From: Huaxiibacter chinensis
GTDB taxonomy: Bacteria > Pseudomonadota > Gammaproteobacteria > Enterobacterales > Enterobacteriaceae
NCBI RefSeq assembly: GCF_022171985.1
Contig: NZ_JAJVHF010000006.1
Span: 215,466 to 279,465 of the forward strand
DNA: 64,000 nt
Direction of reading: 5' to 3'
A program made the position numbers and the translations under genes. Positions 20,807-33,649 of the stretch are shown here, one piece after another (within the stretch, counting starts at the first letter, position 1; each line of letters starts with the position of its first letter). The notes beneath the pieces were generated by a model that saw nothing but the letters and a program-made list of their open reading frames with translations, ran no database searches and was not told the origin of the DNA.

Positions 20807-21976
20807 ATGGCGCGTTTTCTGTTTTGTAGCTTTGCTTTAGTTCTGCTTTATCCATCAGGTATTGATATGTATCTGGTGGGGCTACCGCATATCGCACGCG
20901 ATCTGGGGGCCAGCGAAGCGCAACTTCATATCGCGTTTTCCGCTTACCTGGCAGGGATGGCCTCATCGATGGTCTTTGCCGGCAAGATCGCCGATAAAGC
21001 AGGCCGGCAGCCGGTGGCCATTACCGGGGCGGTGATTTTCGCTCTCGCCTCCGGACTCTGTTCTCTGGCCGATAACAGCACGCTGTTTTTAATCGGACGC
21101 TTTATTCAGGGCATTGGCGCGGGTGGCTGCTATGTGGTGGCGTTTGCCATTTTACGCGACACCTTAAGCGCACAGCGCCGTGCAAAAGTGCTCTCCATGC
21201 TGAACGGCATTACCTGCATCATTCCGGTACTCGCGCCCGTTATAGGCTATCTGATCATGTTAAAGCTGCCCTGGCAGAGCCTGTTCTGGACGATGGCCGC
21301 GATGGGGATGCTGGTCTTTATCCTCTCGATGACGGTTCTCAAAGAGACGCATCCTGGCGCGCATCACGCGGCCACACCGGCCACGTTCCAGCCCAGTGAA
21401 AAATTACTTAATCGCTTTTTCATCAGTCGGCTGCTGGTGACAACCTTCAGCGTGGCGGTGATCCTGACCTATGTAAACGTTTCCCCGGTTTTACTGATGG
21501 AGGTGATGGGGTTCGATCGCGGCCAATATTCCACGGTGATGGCATTAACCGCGATGGTGAGTATGGCGGTCTCTTTTTCCACGCCGTTTGCCCTGAACGT
21601 GTTTAAACAGCGTACCCTGATGCTGACGTCGCAGGTGCTGTTCCTTGCGGCGGGCGTGATTCTGGCGACCGCAAGTGAACACGCTCTCATGCTGGTGGGC
21701 ATTACGCTTATCTGTGCAGGGTTTTCTGTTGGGTTTGGCGTGGCAATGAGTCAGGCGCTGGGTCCGTTCTCACTGCGTGCCGGCGTGGCAAGCTCGGTAC
21801 TGGGCATAGCGCAGGTTTGCGGGTCGTCGCTCTGGATTTGGCTGGCCGCCATTATCGGTTTAAACGCCCTGAATATGCTGATCGGGATTCTGATTGGCTG
21901 TAGCATACTCTGCATTCTGCTACTGATGATGGTCCGGCCCGCAGCACACTATGAAGAAATCTCTCAGCAGTCTTGA
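20807..21976 (+). CDS. mdtL: MFS drug efflux transporter MdtL (Bcr/CflA type)
   Basis: The 389-residue inner-membrane protein has about 12 hydrophobic segments and is close to E. coli MdtL, which gives low-level chloramphenicol efflux when overexpressed. The motif-A region appears as [12 protein letters not shown] between TM2 and TM3. The motif-C-like segment [24 protein letters not shown] is well conserved. The start ATG 20807 follows a GGGGGA ribosome-binding site. The 3' end overlaps yidZ by 26 bp. Confidence 0.94.
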   Translation: MARFLFCSFALVLLYPSGIDMYLVGLPHIARDLGASEAQLHIAFSAYLAGMASSMVFAGKIADKAGRQPVAITGAVIFALASGLCSLADNSTLFLIGRFIQGIGAGGCYVVAFAILRDTLSAQRRAKVLSMLNGITCIIPVLAPVIGYLIMLKLPWQSLFWTMAAMGMLVFILSMTVLKETHPGAHHAATPATFQPSEKLLNRFFISRLLVTTFSVAVILTYVNVSPVLLMEVMGFDRGQYSTVMALTAMVSMAVSFSTPFALNVFKQRTLMLTSQVLFLAAGVILATASEHALMLVGITLICAGFSVGFGVAMSQALGPFSLRAGVASSVLGIAQVCGSSLWIWLAAIIGLNALNMLIGILIGCSILCILLLMMVRPAAHYEEISQQS

Positions 21977-22913
21977 TCTCAACCTGCTGCTTTGTCTGCA
22001 GTTATTGTTGCAGGAACGCAGCGTCACCAAAGCGGCGAAGCGGATGAACGTGACGCCGTCTGCGGTCAGCAAGTCGCTGGCCAAGCTGCGGGAATGGTTT
22101 GAAGATCCGCTCTTTGTGAAAACACCGCTGGGGCTGCTTCCTACCCCGCTCACCGTCAGCCTTGAGCAGGACCTGACCGACTGGATGCAGATAGGTAATC
22201 AAATCCTCGATAAGTTTCATCACGACTCGCCGGGGAGCATCAAGTTCGAACTGGCGGCAGAAACGCCGCTTATGCTGATTCGGTTTAACGCCCTGCTGGA
22301 ACAGGTTAATCAACGTTATCCGCAGGCGACGGTGCGTATGCGTCACTGGGATTATGACTCTCTGGATGCCATTACGCGGGGTGAGGTGGATCTGGGGTTT
22401 ACCGGCCGCGAAACGCATCCCCGCTCCCGCGAACTGTTAAAACTGATGCCATGGTTTATCGACCACGAAATTTTATTCAGCGATCGTCCCTGCGTCTATT
22501 TGCGTGAAGACCACCCGGCACTCCAGGAGGAGTGGAATCTCGATACGTTCCTGCGCTATCCGCACATCAGCATTTTTTGGGAGCGTAGCGACACCTGGGC
22601 ACTGGACGAAGTGCTTAAAGAGATGGGGCGTGAGCGTAATATCGCCATGAGCCTTCCCGGCTTTGAGCAGTCGATGTTTATGGCTGCACAACCGCACCAT
22701 AACTACATTGCCACCGCGCCCTGGTACTGCCGTCACTATAATCAGCTCCACCAGCGTAAGCTGGTGGCACGCCCGATTCCGGTGGATGAGGCTCTGGCCG
22801 AGAAGCTCACCGTCCCCTTTACGCTCATCTGGCATAAGCGTAACAGCCACAACCCAAAACTCATTTGGCTTAAGGACACCATTAAGTCGTTATACGGTGA
22901 TTCCTTGCGTTAA
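21951..22913 (+). CDS. yidZ: LysR-type regulator YidZ
   Basis: The 320-residue regulator has an N-terminal winged helix-turn-helix ([30 protein letters not shown], about residues 18-47) and a periplasmic-binding-type effector domain. E. coli YidZ has been linked to nitric oxide resistance under anaerobiosis; its direct targets are not known to me. It overlaps mdtL, so the two are co-transcribed, unlike the usual divergent LysR arrangement. Confidence 0.93.
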   Translation: MKKSLSSLDLNLLLCLQLLLQERSVTKAAKRMNVTPSAVSKSLAKLREWFEDPLFVKTPLGLLPTPLTVSLEQDLTDWMQIGNQILDKFHHDSPGSIKFELAAETPLMLIRFNALLEQVNQRYPQATVRMRHWDYDSLDAITRGEVDLGFTGRETHPRSRELLKLMPWFIDHEILFSDRPCVYLREDHPALQEEWNLDTFLRYPHISIFWERSDTWALDEVLKEMGRERNIAMSLPGFEQSMFMAAQPHHNYIATAPWYCRHYNQLHQRKLVARPIPVDEALAEKLTVPFTLIWHKRNSHNPKLIWLKDTIKSLYGDSLR

Positions 22914-23055
22914 AAATGCATCTTTTGCCCCTGCGAATGTAAAGTTCGGTCCCTAAGCTTCTCATCCCATCATTTACCGATTAAAAGAGAGTGAGAGTTA
23001 AGCGATAATGATGTAACCGTTTAACCTGGCTTAGACCATTATCACGGAGCGAAAA

Positions 23056-23799
23056 ATGGCAACGCATTTTGCACGAGGAACACTGACAGAAGGACGACTT
23101 GTGTCAGCCAGGCTTTCCTCAGCCTGTTATAACGAGGCGGATAAGCTACCAGAATACCGGCGCACGCGCTTTTTAGCCTCGCGGGCACTGCTCGCGGAGC
23201 TGCTGTTTATGCTTTACGGCACGCTTGAACTGCCAGAAATCATTCTTCAGGGAGAAGGCCGCCCTGTGTTTGCCGATCCTGAACTGCCGCGGTTCTCTGT
23301 GGCGTATATCGGTAATATCGTCGGGGTAGCGCTGACGACCGAAGGCGATTGCGGGCTGGACATGGAACTTCAGCGCGCGACCCGAGGCTTTCACAGCGGC
23401 CCTCATGCCCATGACGCCTATCCTTTATCCAGCAATGAGGCGCTATGGGTCAGAAATCAAAATGACCCTGACGAAGCCAAAGCACAGCTGATTACCCTGC
23501 GCCAGAGCGTTCGTAAGCTCTGCGGTTGCGCCTCTGACGACGCCAGCCTGCTGCAACTGCTGCCCGGCTCGGGAAGGTTGCGGGCGACGAAAGCGTCGCG
23601 CATTGAAGCCCTCAGCGATGCAGAAGATGTGTTGATTTGGGCAATTTCCGTCTCCCCGGCGATCGAACGCCTCAAAATCTGGGAATTTGACAGCCGCCAC
23701 GGTTGGCATAGTCTTGCGGATGTACCGGAACGTGCGAATGAACCCGAAGCGCGGCTCATACGCTTAACCAGTTTACCCGCAGAAAAGCATTTACCTTGA
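23056..23799 (+). CDS. yieE: 4'-phosphopantetheinyl transferase-family protein YieE
   Basis: The 247-residue protein is collinear with E. coli YieE, of the AcpS/Sfp superfamily. The metal-binding GLDMELQ segment (central Asp) is visible. The second superfamily motif, normally W-x-x-K-E-A-x-x-K, is degenerate here (ITLRQSVRKLCG) and keeps only the last Lys. No carrier-protein gene is nearby, so the substrate is unknown and activity cannot be assumed. It is followed 41 bp later by chrR. Confidence 0.88.
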   Translation: MATHFARGTLTEGRLVSARLSSACYNEADKLPEYRRTRFLASRALLAELLFMLYGTLELPEIILQGEGRPVFADPELPRFSVAYIGNIVGVALTTEGDCGLDMELQRATRGFHSGPHAHDAYPLSSNEALWVRNQNDPDEAKAQLITLRQSVRKLCGCASDDASLLQLLPGSGRLRATKASRIEALSDAEDVLIWAISVSPAIERLKIWEFDSRHGWHSLADVPERANEPEARLIRLTSLPAEKHLP

Positions 23800-23840
23800 A
23801 CTGACCCATACAGGGCCATCATGACGAAACAGGAGTAATC

Positions 23841-24407
23841 ATGTCTGAGACGCTGAAAGTTGTTACGTTACTGGGGAGCCTGCGTAAAGGTTCATTCAAC
23901 GCCATGGTGGCGCGTACGTTACCTGGCATCGCCCCTGCTGGCATGGCGATTTCCGCTTTGCCTTCCATCGGTGAGATCCCTTTGTATGACGCCGATATCC
24001 AGCAGGAAGAGGGATTCCCGCAAAGCGTCGAAGCGATAGCTGAGCAGATCCGCCAGGCGGATGGCGTGGTGATTGTCACCCCCGAATATAACTATTCCGT
24101 ACCCGGCGGTTTGAAAAACGCGATCGACTGGCTTTCACGCCTGCCAGAGCAACCGCTGGCGGGTAAACCTGTGCTGATTCAGACCAGCTCTATGGGGGCT
24201 ATCGGCGGGGCACGCTGCCAGTATCATCTGCGCCAGATCCTGGTGTTCCTGGATGCGATGGTCATGAACAAACCCGAATTTATGGGCGGCGTGATTCAGA
24301 ATAAAGTCGACCCCCAGACGGGAGAAGTGGTTGATCAAAGCACGCTGGATCACCTGAGCGGTCAGCTGACTGCGTTCGGGGATTATATTAAGCGGGTGAA
24401 GGCGTAA
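23841..24407 (+). CDS. chrR: NADPH-dependent FMN quinone/chromate reductase ChrR (YieF)
   Basis: The 188-residue flavodoxin-like reductase carries the FMN phosphate-binding loop GSLRKGSFN (residues 12-20) and the family motif PEYNYSVPGGLKNAIDWLSR. E. coli YieF reduces quinones, chromate and other oxidants as a tetramer, avoiding semiquinone formation. It has an AGGAG ribosome-binding site and is probably co-transcribed with yieE. Confidence 0.96.
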   Translation: MSETLKVVTLLGSLRKGSFNAMVARTLPGIAPAGMAISALPSIGEIPLYDADIQQEEGFPQSVEAIAEQIRQADGVVIVTPEYNYSVPGGLKNAIDWLSRLPEQPLAGKPVLIQTSSMGAIGGARCQYHLRQILVFLDAMVMNKPEFMGGVIQNKVDPQTGEVVDQSTLDHLSGQLTAFGDYIKRVKA

Positions 24408-24424
24408 TTTCAGCGCGGGCTGAT

Positions 24425-24457
24425 GCCCTCACCCCAGCCCTCTCCCACGGGGAGAGG
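24425..24457. repeat. CCCTCTCCC/GGGAGAGGG palindromic repeat, copy 3
   Basis: CCCTCACCCCAGCCCTCTCCC-ACG-GGGAGAGGG lies between the chrR stop and the shared terminator. It has the same leading CCCTCACC segment as copy 4. Confidence 0.7.
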
Positions 24458-24467
24458 GTACAAACAC

Positions 24468-24496
24468 AAAAGCCCTTTTCGAAGAAAAGGGCTTTT
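24468..24496. terminator. bidirectional terminator between chrR and adeP
   Basis: AAAAGCCCTTTT-CGAAG-AAAAGGGCTTTT is a perfect stem flanked by an A-run and a T-run, so it can serve both convergent genes. Confidence 0.88.
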
Positions 24497-24499
24497 TGC

Positions 24500-25837
24500 T
24501 TATTTGGCGTCGATAAACACAATCTTCAGTACAAACAGCAGTGCAACCACGATGACGCATGGGCTGAGATCGCGGAAACGTCCGGTGCCAATCTTCATCA
24601 CGCAGTAAGAGATAAAGCCCAGCGCGATGCCTTCGGTAATCGAGAAGCTAAACGGCATCATCACGGCGGTGATAAACGCCGGGACCGCTTCAGTTAAATC
24701 ATCCCACTTCACGCGCGCCAGGCTGGACGTCATCAGCACGCCAACGTAAATCAACGCACCGGCTGCCGCATACGGCGGAACCATGCCGGCCAGCGGAGAG
24801 AGGAAAATCACCAGCAGGAACAGGATACCGACAACGACCGCGGTTAAACCGGTACGACCGCCGACGGAGACGCCCGACGAGGACTCAATGTAAGCGGTAA
24901 CAGACGAGGTGCCGATGAAAGAACCCGCAACCGAGGAGACGCTATCCACAAACAGCGCCTGCTTCATGCGAGGGAATTTCCCTTTTTCATCCGCCAGGCC
25001 CGCTTTATCCGTCACGCCAATCAGCGTACCGGAGGAGTCGAACAGGTTCACCAGCATAAAGGAGAAGATGACGCCCGCCAGACCCAGGTTAAACGACCCC
25101 GCCAGATCAACGTGACCGATAACGGTGGAGACACTCGGCGGCGCAGAGATGAACCCTTTGTATTGCACATCGCCCAGCATCCAGCCCAGCAGAGTGGTCA
25201 CCACGATGGAGACCAGCACCGCCGCGTGAATATTACGGGAAGCCAGTATCGCGATGATAAAGAAGCCCAGCACGCCCAGCAGCACGTTATGTGACGTCAG
25301 GTGACCGATGCTCACCAGCGTATCCGGGTTCGCCACAATCACACCGGCGTTTTTCAGGCCCATCATGCCGATAAACAGACCAATCCCGCTGGTAATGCCC
25401 ACACGCAGGCTCACCGGGATATTGGCAATCATCCAGTAGCGTACGCGGAAGATCGTCAGCAGCAGCAGACCCACGGCGCCCCAGAAGATGGCCCCCATGC
25501 CGACTTGCCACGGCAGACCCATTGCCTGAACCACCACGAACGCGAAGAAAGCATTCAGGCCCATGGCTGGCGCCAGTGCGACCGGCAGGTTAGCGAACAC
25601 CCCCATCAGAATGCTGCCAAGCGCAGCGATCAGGCAGGTCGTCACAAAGACGGCGCTGGTATCCATGCCAGCAACGCCCAAAATTTGCGGGTTAACAAAA
25701 ACGATATACACCATCGTCAGGAAGGTGGTGAAACCGGCAATCACTTCGGTGCGTGCCGTGGTGCCATGCTCGCGCAGTTTAAACACGCGCTCAAGCAAAC
25801 CCTGACCAGACGTCTGGGTAGTGTGTTGTTGACTCAT
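24500..25837 (-). CDS. adeP: adenine permease AdeP
   Basis: This inner-membrane adenine:H+ symporter belongs to the AzgA-like NCS2 purine permeases. The 445-residue start at 25837 (MSQQHTTQTSGQG) matches E. coli; two upstream in-frame codons (TTG, ATG) extend it to 447. About 12-14 hydrophobic segments are visible, with conserved GLNAFFAF and SSSGVSVGGRTGLTAV segments characteristic of the family. A PurR-like box lies about 100 bp upstream, consistent with purine repression. Confidence 0.97.
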   Translation of the reverse strand: MSQQHTTQTSGQGLLERVFKLREHGTTARTEVIAGFTTFLTMVYIVFVNPQILGVAGMDTSAVFVTTCLIAALGSILMGVFANLPVALAPAMGLNAFFAFVVVQAMGLPWQVGMGAIFWGAVGLLLLTIFRVRYWMIANIPVSLRVGITSGIGLFIGMMGLKNAGVIVANPDTLVSIGHLTSHNVLLGVLGFFIIAILASRNIHAAVLVSIVVTTLLGWMLGDVQYKGFISAPPSVSTVIGHVDLAGSFNLGLAGVIFSFMLVNLFDSSGTLIGVTDKAGLADEKGKFPRMKQALFVDSVSSVAGSFIGTSSVTAYIESSSGVSVGGRTGLTAVVVGILFLLVIFLSPLAGMVPPYAAAGALIYVGVLMTSSLARVKWDDLTEAVPAFITAVMMPFSFSITEGIALGFISYCVMKIGTGRFRDLSPCVIVVALLFVLKIVFIDAK

Positions 25838-25937
25838 CATCAATTTCCGAACAAGGAGGGAAAATCCGTCGCTATCCTATACCAAAATGCGACAATAGTG
25901 GCGGTTGCGAGAGACTTTTTTCATTGATTTTGCTTAT

Positions 25938-25953
25938 ACGGCAACGATTGCGT
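25938..25953 (-). promoter_or_regulatory. PurR box upstream of adeP
   Basis: On the minus strand ACGCAATCGTTGCCGT matches the PurR consensus ACGCAAACGTTTTCGT at 13 of 16 positions. It sits in the adeP-yieH divergent region. Confidence 0.65.
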
Positions 25954-26003
25954 ATGGTCATTCAGCAGCACGTAAACGTTAAACTGGTAAAAAAGGGAAA
26001 GGC

Positions 26004-26669
26004 ATGTCCGGAATTGAAGCGGTATTTTTCGACTGCGACGGTACGCTGGTCGACAGTGAGGTCATTTGTTCCCGCGCGTATGTCGCCATGTTCCAGGAAT
26101 TTGGCATTACGCTCGATCTTGAAGAAATTTTTAAACGTTTTAAAGGCGTTAAGCTCTACGAGATCATCGACATCATTAACGAAGAACACGGCGTGGATCT
26201 CGCGAAAGCCGATCTTGAGCCTGTGTACCGCGCCGAGGTCGCACGCCTTTTTGACTCGGAACTGGAGGTGATTGCTGGCGCCAATGCGCTGCTGGACAGC
26301 ATGACGATCCCCATGTGTGTGGTCTCGAATGGCCCGGTCAGCAAGATGCAGCACTCTCTGGGTAAGCTTAAGATGCTGCACCATTTCCCGGAAAAATTGT
26401 TCAGCGGCTACGATATTCAACGCTGGAAACCCGATCCGGCCCTGATGTTCCATGCGGCCAACGCCATGAAGGTGAACGTCGAGAATTGCATCCTGGTGGA
26501 TGATTCATCGGCCGGAGCCCAGTCGGGCATTGATGCGGGAATGGAGGTGTTTTACTTCTGCGCCGATCCGCACAACAAGCCGATCGATCATCCCAAAGTG
26601 ACCACCTTCACCGATCTGGCGCAACTGCCGGCGCTGTGGAAGGCGCGTGGGTGGGATATTACTCGCTAA
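26004..26669 (+). CDS. yieH: HAD phosphatase YieH (6-phosphogluconate phosphatase)
   Basis: The 221-residue cytoplasmic HAD hydrolase has motif I DCDGTLVDS (Asp10, Asp12), motif II VVSNGP and motif IV LVDDSSAG. The E. coli enzyme prefers 6-phosphogluconate among tested substrates. It has a GGGAAAGGC ribosome-binding site and is divergent from adeP. The cbr and bgl genes that lie between yieH and phoU in E. coli are absent. Confidence 0.94.
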   Translation: MSGIEAVFFDCDGTLVDSEVICSRAYVAMFQEFGITLDLEEIFKRFKGVKLYEIIDIINEEHGVDLAKADLEPVYRAEVARLFDSELEVIAGANALLDSMTIPMCVVSNGPVSKMQHSLGKLKMLHHFPEKLFSGYDIQRWKPDPALMFHAANAMKVNVENCILVDDSSAGAQSGIDAGMEVFYFCADPHNKPIDHPKVTTFTDLAQLPALWKARGWDITR

Positions 26670-26674
26670 GTTTT

Positions 26675-26757
26675 ACCCCTCACCGGCCCTCTCCCAAAAG
26701 AAGAGGGAGAAAACCATCTTGTCCCCTCTCCCTTAGGGAGAGGGTTAGGGTGAGGGT
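26675..26757. repeat. CCCTCTCCC/GGGAGAGGG palindromic repeat, copy 4 (double, inverted)
   Basis: Two units face each other: CCCCTCACCGGCCCTCTCCC-AAAAGAA-GAGGGAG, and CCCTCTCCC-TTA-GGGAGAGGG followed by TTAGGGTGAGGG. Together they form a long inverted structure in the convergent yieH-phoU gap and may act in termination. Confidence 0.75.
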
Positions 26758-26762
26758 AAAAA

Positions 26763-27488
26763 TCACTCTTTCGGATCTTTACCCGCCAGCAGCTTATCCA
26801 GCTCATCACCGCCGACGTGACGGAAATCCTGCCCCTTCACGAAGTAGAAGATATATTCACAAATGTTCTGACAGCGGTCGCCGATACGCTCGATGGAGCG
26901 TGCGCAGAAAAGCGCCGTCAGCACGCTTGGAATGGTGCGCGGATCTTCCATCATGTAGGTCATCAGCTGACGCACGATGCCTTCATATTCCTGGTCGACC
27001 TTTTTGTCTTCCCGATAGATACGCACCGCTTCGTCCAGATCCATACGCGCAAAAGCGTCCAGCACGTCATGCAGCATCTGCACGGTGTGGCGCCCCAGCG
27101 ACTCAAGGCTGACCAGCAGCGGCTGGTGCTGGTGGGAAAACTTCTCCAGCGCCGTGCGGCAAATTTTGTCTGCCACATCACCAATACGTTCCAGCTCGGC
27201 GATCGTTTTGATAATCGCCATCACCAGACGCAGGTCGCTGGCGGTCGGCTGGCGTTTCGCAATGATGCGCACGCAGGCCTCGTCGATGGCGACTTCCATC
27301 ATATTGACGTTTTTGTCGCCTTCCACCACGCGCTGGGCCAGCTCGCTGTCCTGGTTATGCATCGCGGTAATCGCATCGGAAAGCTGCTGCTCCACCATGC
27401 CGCCCATGGTCATTACCTGGGTACGGATGCTCTCCAGTTCAGCGTTGAACTGGCCGGAAATGTGTTTATTAAGATTAAGGTTATCCAC
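26763..27488 (-). CDS. phoU: phosphate signalling protein PhoU
   Basis: PhoU links the Pst transporter to the PhoR/PhoB two-component system and holds PhoR in its phosphatase state when phosphate is plentiful. The 241-residue protein has two tandem three-helix PhoU repeats with E/D-rich metal sites ([18 protein letters not shown] and [13 protein letters not shown]). The start codon is GTG at 27488, with AGGAG 7 bp upstream, where E. coli uses ATG. It is last in pstSCAB-phoU, 14 bp after pstB. Confidence 0.98.
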   Translation of the reverse strand: MDNLNLNKHISGQFNAELESIRTQVMTMGGMVEQQLSDAITAMHNQDSELAQRVVEGDKNVNMMEVAIDEACVRIIAKRQPTASDLRLVMAIIKTIAELERIGDVADKICRTALEKFSHQHQPLLVSLESLGRHTVQMLHDVLDAFARMDLDEAVRIYREDKKVDQEYEGIVRQLMTYMMEDPRTIPSVLTALFCARSIERIGDRCQNICEYIFYFVKGQDFRHVGGDELDKLLAGKDPKE

Positions 27489-27502
27489 AACGAGCTCCTG
27501 AC

Positions 27503-28288
<786 letters not shown>

Positions 28289-28323
28289 TCATTCGGCGCC
28301 GCGTTGTGCCGCGCCGTAAAAAA

Positions 28324-30176
<1,853 letters not shown>

Positions 30177-30208
30177 TTACTCTTCTGTTAAAAACGTCTT
30201 ACGAATAT

Positions 30209-30279
30209 GCCCGGTAACGCTGACGCTTCCGGGCCTACAGGGTTAACCGTAGGGCGGGTAAGCTGTCGCGCCACCCGCC
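30209..30279. repeat. REP-like palindrome pair between pstS and pstC
   Basis: GCCCGGTAACGCTGACGCTTCCGGGC (30209-30234) and GGCGGGT...ACCCGCC (30253-30279) are two inverted repeats with REP-type composition inside the pst operon. Confidence 0.7.
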
Positions 30280-30300
30280 ATCTTCGTCAAAAAAATTCTG

Positions 30301-31374
<1,074 letters not shown>

Positions 31375-31408
31375 TTAGTGGCTACGCTGAGCAAAATAGG
31401 ACAATCAG

Positions 31409-31448
31409 GTGACAGATAAATGTACGAATTATGACAGTTTTATGACAC
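31409..31448 (-). promoter_or_regulatory. tandem Pho boxes (PhoB sites) of pstS
   Basis: Read on the minus strand, TGTCATAAAACTGTCAT (31431-31447) and a second unit ending in CTGTCAC (31409-31426) match the two PhoB boxes upstream of E. coli pstS almost base for base. Confidence 0.92.
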
Positions 31449-31628
31449 AGAAAATTTCACTTAAAATAAAGCAAAATTACTTATAAATAACATTAAGTTA
31501 AATCACTACATGACAGGATGTTTACACTAAAATTTTATTTGTGTGACACTGGAAAAAGTAGCTGAAGATGACAGATTGTCATATATAAAAATGAAGAGGC
31601 ATTGATTAAAAACAAACCAGGAAGGCGA

Positions 31629-31654
31629 GAAAAGCTCCACCCGAAGGTGGAGCC
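31629..31654 (-). terminator. glmS terminator overlapping the attTn7 position
   Basis: GCTCCACC-CGAA-GGTGGAGC (31634-31653) is followed by TTTT on the minus strand. Tn7 inserts about 25 bp downstream of the glmS stop, i.e. near 31638. No Tn7 end or duplication is present, so the site is empty. Confidence 0.88.
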
Positions 31655-31662
31655 TGAAGGGA

Positions 31663-33492
31663 TTATTCTACGGTAACAGACTTCGCCAGGTTACGCGGCT
31701 GGTCAACGTCGGTGCCTTTGATCAGCGCCACGTGATAGGCCAGCAGCTGCAGTGGAACGGTGTAGAAGATCGGCGCAATCACCTCTTCGACATGCGGCAT
31801 CTCAATGATGTGCATGTTGTCGCTGCCCACAAAACCCGCATCCTTATCGGCAAAGACATACAGTACGCCACCGCGAGCGCGGACTTCTTCGATATTGGAC
31901 TTCAGTTTTTCCAGCAGCTCGTTGTTCGGTGCGACAACGATAACCGGCATGTCCGCGTCAATCAGCGCCAGCGGGCCGTGTTTCAGCTCGCCTGCTGCGT
32001 ATGCTTCCGCGTGAATGTAGGAGATCTCTTTCAGCTTCAACGCGCCTTCCAGCGCAATGGGATACTGATCGCCACGGCCGAGGAACAGCGCGTGATGTTT
32101 GTCAGAGAAATCTTCCGCCAGCGCTTCAATGCGTTTGTCCTGAGACAGCATCTGCTCAATACGGCTTGGCAGCGCCTGGAGCCCGTGAACAATATCCTGC
32201 TCAATGGACGCATCCTGCCCTTTCAGTCGAGCCAGCTTCGCCACCAGCATCAGCAGAACGGTGAGCTGAGTAGTAAAGGCTTTGGTCGACGCCACGCCGA
32301 TCTCTGTGCCTGCTTTGGTCATCAGCGCCAGGTCGGATTCACGTACCAGCGATGAGCCCGGCACGTTACAAATGGCCAGCGACCCCAGATAACCCAGCTC
32401 TTTAGAAAGACGCAGGGCAGCCAGGGTATCCGCCGTTTCACCAGACTGTGAAAGGGTGATCATCAGGCTGTTGCGGCGCACCGCGGATTTGCGATAGCGG
32501 AACTCAGAGGCAATTTCGACATCGCACGGCACGCCAGCCAGTGCTTCGAACCAGTAGCGCGAAACCATACCGGAGTTGTAAGAGGTCCCGCAGGCCACGA
32601 TCTGAATGTGCTCAACGTTGGCGAGCATCTCGTTAGCGTTCGCGCCCAGCTCGCTTAAATCGACTTCACCGTGATTGATACGCCCGATCAGGGTGTTTTT
32701 GATCGCGTTTGGCTGTTCGTAAATCTCTTTTTGCATGTAGTGACGGTAAGCGCCTTTGTCACCAGCGTCGTACTGCAGGCTGGATTCGATCTCCTGGCGT
32801 TTCACCTGCTCGCCTTTGGTATCGAAGACCGTCACGCTGCGGCGCGTCACTTCAGCGATATCGCCCTCTTCCAGGAAGATAAAGCGACGGGTGACCGGCA
32901 GCAGCGCCAGTTGGTCAGACGCGATAAAGTTCTCGCCCATACCCAGACCGATAACCATTGGGCTACCGGAACGCGCGGCCAGCAACGTACCCGGATCGCG
33001 GGAATCCATGATCACCGTACCGTATGCGCCACGCAGCTGAGGAATAGCACGCAGCACAGCTTCACGCAGTGTGCCGCCTTGTTCCAGCTCCCAGTGCACC
33101 AGGTGAGCAATCACTTCGGTGTCGGTTTCAGAGACAAAGGTGTACCCGCGCGCTTTCAGTTCTTCGCGCAGCGGTTCGTGGTTTTCGATAATGCCGTTAT
33201 GTACCACCACAATGTGTTCAGACACATGCGGGTGCGCGTTACCTTCTGAGGGTTCACCGTGTGTCGCCCAACGGGTGTGTGCAATCCCCGTACCGCCATG
33301 CAGCGGCGTCTCTTCCGCGGCCTGAGCCAGCATTTGCACTTTACCGAGGCGACGCAGGCGGGTCATATGACCTTCTGCATCCACAACAGCCAGACCGGCT
33401 GAGTCGTAACCACGGTATTCAAGACGACGTAAACCTTCGATAAGGATTTCAGCAATATCACGCTGCGCAACTGCGCCAACAATTCCACACAT
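31663..33492 (-). CDS. glmS: glucosamine-6-phosphate synthase GlmS
   Basis: This glutamine:fructose-6-phosphate amidotransferase carries out the first step of UDP-GlcNAc synthesis in the cytoplasm. It has 609 residues. The N-terminal class II glutaminase has the catalytic Cys2 (MCGIVGAV) and the HTRWATHG segment. The C-terminal half has two SIS sugar-isomerase domains ([17 protein letters not shown]). The C-terminal codons form the TnsD recognition region for Tn7. It is separated from glmU by 157 bp. Confidence 0.99.
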   Translation of the reverse strand: MCGIVGAVAQRDIAEILIEGLRRLEYRGYDSAGLAVVDAEGHMTRLRRLGKVQMLAQAAEETPLHGGTGIAHTRWATHGEPSEGNAHPHVSEHIVVVHNGIIENHEPLREELKARGYTFVSETDTEVIAHLVHWELEQGGTLREAVLRAIPQLRGAYGTVIMDSRDPGTLLAARSGSPMVIGLGMGENFIASDQLALLPVTRRFIFLEEGDIAEVTRRSVTVFDTKGEQVKRQEIESSLQYDAGDKGAYRHYMQKEIYEQPNAIKNTLIGRINHGEVDLSELGANANEMLANVEHIQIVACGTSYNSGMVSRYWFEALAGVPCDVEIASEFRYRKSAVRRNSLMITLSQSGETADTLAALRLSKELGYLGSLAICNVPGSSLVRESDLALMTKAGTEIGVASTKAFTTQLTVLLMLVAKLARLKGQDASIEQDIVHGLQALPSRIEQMLSQDKRIEALAEDFSDKHHALFLGRGDQYPIALEGALKLKEISYIHAEAYAAGELKHGPLALIDADMPVIVVAPNNELLEKLKSNIEEVRARGGVLYVFADKDAGFVGSDNMHIIEMPHVEEVIAPIFYTVPLQLLAYHVALIKGTDVDQPRNLAKSVTVE

Positions 33493-33649
33493 AGTTAAAT
33501 TTCCTGATTATGGCGTTATGCCATGCGTTGTCGCTGACCTGTATTTACCCGTTTTACGGGTGCCCCGAGCCTTGTAGAGAGTGGGGTTATCGTTATAAGT
33601 ACTGCTGGTGGGTGGGGGATTATGTTATCCCCTCATCCCGAAAAAACGG
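33493..33649 (-). promoter_or_regulatory. glmU-glmS intercistronic leader
   Basis: The 157-nt leader of glmS contains an inverted repeat ACCCGT-AAA-ACGGGT and ends in AGGAAA before the glmS ATG. In E. coli this region is cut by RNase E at the glmU stop and is activated by the sRNA GlmZ. The same control is likely here but GlmZ is not in the window. Confidence 0.5.

Noticed and set aside
33493..33649. glmS ribozyme/riboswitch in the glmS leader
   Set aside because: The leader is only 157 nt and lacks the ribozyme core; the ribozyme occurs in Gram-positive glmS, while enterics use GlmY/GlmZ sRNAs.
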